Assembly (NCBI GenBank): GCA_963664585.2
Contig: CAXXEO010000003.1
Location: forward strand, 1-55,395
Source: G963664585 sp963664585
Lineage (GTDB): Bacteria; Bacillota; Clostridia; Oscillospirales; Ruminococcaceae
DNA length: 55,395 nucleotides
Direction of reading: 5' to 3'
Shown here: positions 53,443 through 55,395 of the stretch, in pieces
Position numbering within the stretch: position 1 is the stretch's first letter
Layout: every line of letters starts with the position of its first letter
Notes under the pieces: generated by a model
What the model was told of the DNA's origin: nothing
The model's input: only the letters and a program-made list of their open reading frames with translations
Databases searched by the model: none
Translations under genes and position numbers: made by a program

Positions 53443-54813
53443 ATGCAAAAGAGTTATTTCAGGGAGCTCGCCGAGTATTTTTATAATTACTCTGTAGAGG
53501 ATATTGATCAGGAAGCGCTATATCAAGTCAAAAGAGCGCTAGTAAACTATCTTAGCGGCAGCGTCTATGTCGCCTCACACCAGAGTTGCAAGGAACTGTT
53601 GTCGTTTATCCGCGAGATGGATAACGGTAAGGGTTCCGCCACCGTCTGGGCCGACGAAAAGCCCATTGCCGCCCCCCTGGCAGCTTTTTCTAACGCTGCG
53701 CGTCTTTCCAGCATCGAGCTTAACGACAGCACGAATGGCTCTGCCCACCCGGGCATCTATGTCTGGTCAGCGGTGTTGGCCACCTATGAGCAGTACGGTG
53801 GCAGCGTGGAGGACGTTATCCGCGCGGTGGTATTTGGCTATGACGTATGCTCCCGTATGGCCATGCTCTCCATAGACAAGGTGCTGGAGATGGGGCTTCA
53901 CAACCCTGGGATAATGGGTGGACTAGGCGCCGTATCCGCCGCGGGACTGCTGCGAGGGCTCGACGTTGACCAGCTGTGCAATGCTTTTGGAATAGTGGCT
54001 TCTCTTATTCCCGTCTGCCCCTTTGTAAGCTTTGTGGAAGGCGCCGATTCCAAAGATCTCTACGGAGGATGGGGTGCATATCTGGGCATGTTGGCGGTGG
54101 AGGCAGCCTCTAAGGGCCTTACCGGCCCGGACGGCGTACTCCACGGGGTGAAGTCATTGAAAACCCTGTTTGCCGGCACCGAAGGCAGGAATGTTAAGCC
54201 GGGAGAGCATTTTTATATTAAAAACCTGAATATTAAGCAGTTCCCAGCCTGTTTTGCCATAAACCCAGCGGTGCGCACAGTGTTTGCTCTACAAGAGAAG
54301 CTTAAAATTGACCCCGAGCAGATAAAATCAGTTCTGGTAGACTCCTACCCATATTCCTACGACCTTAACGAAGGTGTGGGCAGAAACCCCAACACTATCT
54401 CCGGCCGGCTGTCCCTCTACTACACCGTGGCGGTCGCACTGATAGATGGCAGCCTGACCCCCGAAGCATTCACCCAGGAAAAGCTTCATAATCCCCGCTA
54501 CAAGGCGCTGCGGGACAAGATTATCACAAAGCGCCATGACCAGTATGGCGACGGCCCCAAGGGCATCCGTGGCTGCATCATCGAGGTAACAATGAAGGAC
54601 GGAACCGTCCATAAAGCCGAGGTGGATGCCACAAATCACAAGGTTGTCTATTCGGATGAGGCTTTGTGGCAGAGGTTCTGTGGACTTACTGAGGCGACGC
54701 TTGATGCCAATGCCCAAAAGAAGCTTTATGATTTTGCCATGAATCTGGATAAGGAGCCCACTCTGGAGCCTATTCTAGTCACACTTCGGAAGCTTAAAGT
54801 AGTTTGCGGCTAG
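53443..54813 (+). CDS. MmgE/PrpD family protein
   Basis: 456 residues, the usual length. GGGAG lies 8 bases before the ATG at 53443. 'NAARLSSIELNDSTNGSAHP' (about 85-104) and 'KQFPACFAINPAVRTVFAL' (about 265) match the family pattern of a helical domain followed by a smaller alpha/beta lid. Relatives include 2-methylcitrate dehydratase PrpD, cis-aconitate decarboxylase and iminodisuccinate epimerase, all acting on di- or tricarboxylates. It is the last gene of cluster 4 and is not beside prpB or prpC, so a methylcitrate role is unlikely. A dehydratase or epimerase step on a carboxylate made from the imported compound is inferred. Confidence 0.86.
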   Translation: MQKSYFRELAEYFYNYSVEDIDQEALYQVKRALVNYLSGSVYVASHQSCKELLSFIREMDNGKGSATVWADEKPIAAPLAAFSNAARLSSIELNDSTNGSAHPGIYVWSAVLATYEQYGGSVEDVIRAVVFGYDVCSRMAMLSIDKVLEMGLHNPGIMGGLGAVSAAGLLRGLDVDQLCNAFGIVASLIPVCPFVSFVEGADSKDLYGGWGAYLGMLAVEAASKGLTGPDGVLHGVKSLKTLFAGTEGRNVKPGEHFYIKNLNIKQFPACFAINPAVRTVFALQEKLKIDPEQIKSVLVDSYPYSYDLNEGVGRNPNTISGRLSLYYTVAVALIDGSLTPEAFTQEKLHNPRYKALRDKIITKRHDQYGDGPKGIRGCIIEVTMKDGTVHKAEVDATNHKVVYSDEALWQRFCGLTEATLDANAQKKLYDFAMNLDKEPTLEPILVTLRKLKVVCG

Positions 54814-55235
54814 TAATATTAACGCAGTAGAATTACCTCATGTGCAGAACATATCACCGAGGTAAAAACTGGTCTAAAGCAGAAGTTATGTACTCAAACT
54901 GTACAAGAACGAGTTCAATACTGATTCGAAGATGCAAAATCAATGCGGATTTTTGCAATATTAACATAGAGATGCGAACCGTATGCTCTCCCGAGTCGTG
55001 CTTAAAATAGGCCCTTTTTATAGCTCTCCGGAGTTTGCAGCTGAAGTGCTGGTTTTTGGTATTGTGCCAAAAGATAGCCGATCTATAGAAGAAATTAGTG
55101 TAGCCCTTGGTTCAAAACCCCAAGATTATTTCTTAAAATCGCTAATATTTCTGAAAAAACGATTTTAATTTTGACAGCTTATCGGACAGCTTATACGATG
55201 AGACCGGATGGACACAGTAGACAGCCTTCAGGATT
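54814..55235. other. gene-free tail after cluster 4
   Basis: No convincing gene. TTACCTC at 54833 and GAGGTAA at 54859 could form a weak stem. 54971-55021 resembles 42277-42326. 55170-55235 resembles the sequence upstream of the tRNA scar at 29330 ('ttttgacagctta', 'ggacacagt'). Confidence 0.45.
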
Positions 55236-55280
55236 CTCATAACCCGAAGGTCGTGGGTTCAAATCCTGCCTCCGCAACCA
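55236..55280 (+). tRNA. 3' half of a tRNA (CAT anticodon loop to CCA), second scar
   Basis: Differs from the scar at 29330-29374 by one base (GTGGG for GTAGG in the T-stem). The 5' half is again missing. A different terminator follows, so the two scars came from different loci or have different histories downstream. Confidence 0.7.
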
Positions 55281-55283
55281 ACG

Positions 55284-55320
55284 AAAAGTGGCTTAAACAG
55301 TACGTTTAAGCCACTTTTTA
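55284..55320 (+). terminator. terminator after the second tRNA scar
   Basis: Perfect 15-bp arms AAAAGTGGCTTAAAC and GTTTAAGCCACTTTT around 'agtac', then 'ta'. Confidence 0.8.
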
Positions 55321-55323
55321 TTG

Positions 55324-55395
55324 TGAAAACAACCACCGACTATGTCGGTGGAGCAAAAAAAAGCTTTAGCGATGAAGCGGACCAAAAAACTCCTT
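55324..55395 (+). mobile_element. left end of another IS200-family copy, cut by window end
   Basis: The last 72 bases are nearly identical to the reverse complement of the left end of the element at 41490-42180, including the hairpin CCACCGAC/GTCGGTGG (55333-55351). The transposase would begin beyond the window. Confidence 0.85.

Noticed and set aside
54983..55168. Plus-strand 61-codon frame
   Set aside because: It starts in scar sequence shared with 42277 and has no ribosome site or domain.

Overview
The window reads as the chromosome of an anaerobic, low-to-medium GC Firmicute, most likely a clostridial or Oscillospiraceae-type bacterium. Evidence: strong AGGAGG-type ribosome binding sites, frequent TTG and GTG starts, solute-binding proteins that are lipoproteins rather than periplasmic proteins, and IS200 and IS30 family elements. 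It is dominated by accessory genes. No ribosomal or core operon is visible.

Layout. 1-4251: surface-glycan genes, namely the end of a membrane glycosyltransferase-like protein and a minus-strand operon of a WecE-like sugar aminotransferase, a GT2 glycosyltransferase and an ATP-grasp ligase. 4290-8870: a sulfur-trafficking block with two TusA-like carriers, two half-size YeeE/YedE (DUF395) membrane proteins, a LysR regulator and a thioredoxin-reductase-like protein fused to a degenerate thioredoxin domain. 9314-11320: repeats around a short arginine-deiminase-like gene. 11471-18633, 20208-26738, 32523-41021 and 46491-54813: four separate Opp/Dpp-type peptide ABC importers, each in the order binding protein, two permeases, two ATPases, each followed by different enzymes. 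Clusters 1 and 2 end in class-I amidotransferase-like gamma-glutamyl hydrolases (two and one copies). Cluster 3 is preceded by a LacI regulator and a fructokinase and followed by a two-domain esterase and a VOC protein. Cluster 4 lies beside a LysR regulator, two FAD-dependent oxidoreductases, a divergent chorismate synthase homologue and an MmgE/PrpD protein.

The importers would bring in peptides or other amide- or ester-linked small molecules, and the adjacent enzymes would cleave or oxidise them. Every cluster has a strong hairpin between the binding-protein gene and the first permease gene, which fits higher expression of the binding protein.

The most striking items are: (1) a chorismate synthase paralogue whose GESH motif reads GESY, with an insertion beside it and a changed RHDPC motif, sitting in a transport and catabolism cluster; (2) a family of twelve dispersed repeats of about 106 bp with imperfect terminal inverted repeats and an almost invariant GC-rich 13-bp stem, one copy interrupted by an IS30-family element and another forming the 3' end of a gene; (3) the thioredoxin-reductase fusion lacking the usual pyridine-nucleotide HRR motif and one thioredoxin cysteine; (4) two 3'-half tRNA scars about 26 kb apart. 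All functional assignments rest on reading motifs by eye; no database search was possible.
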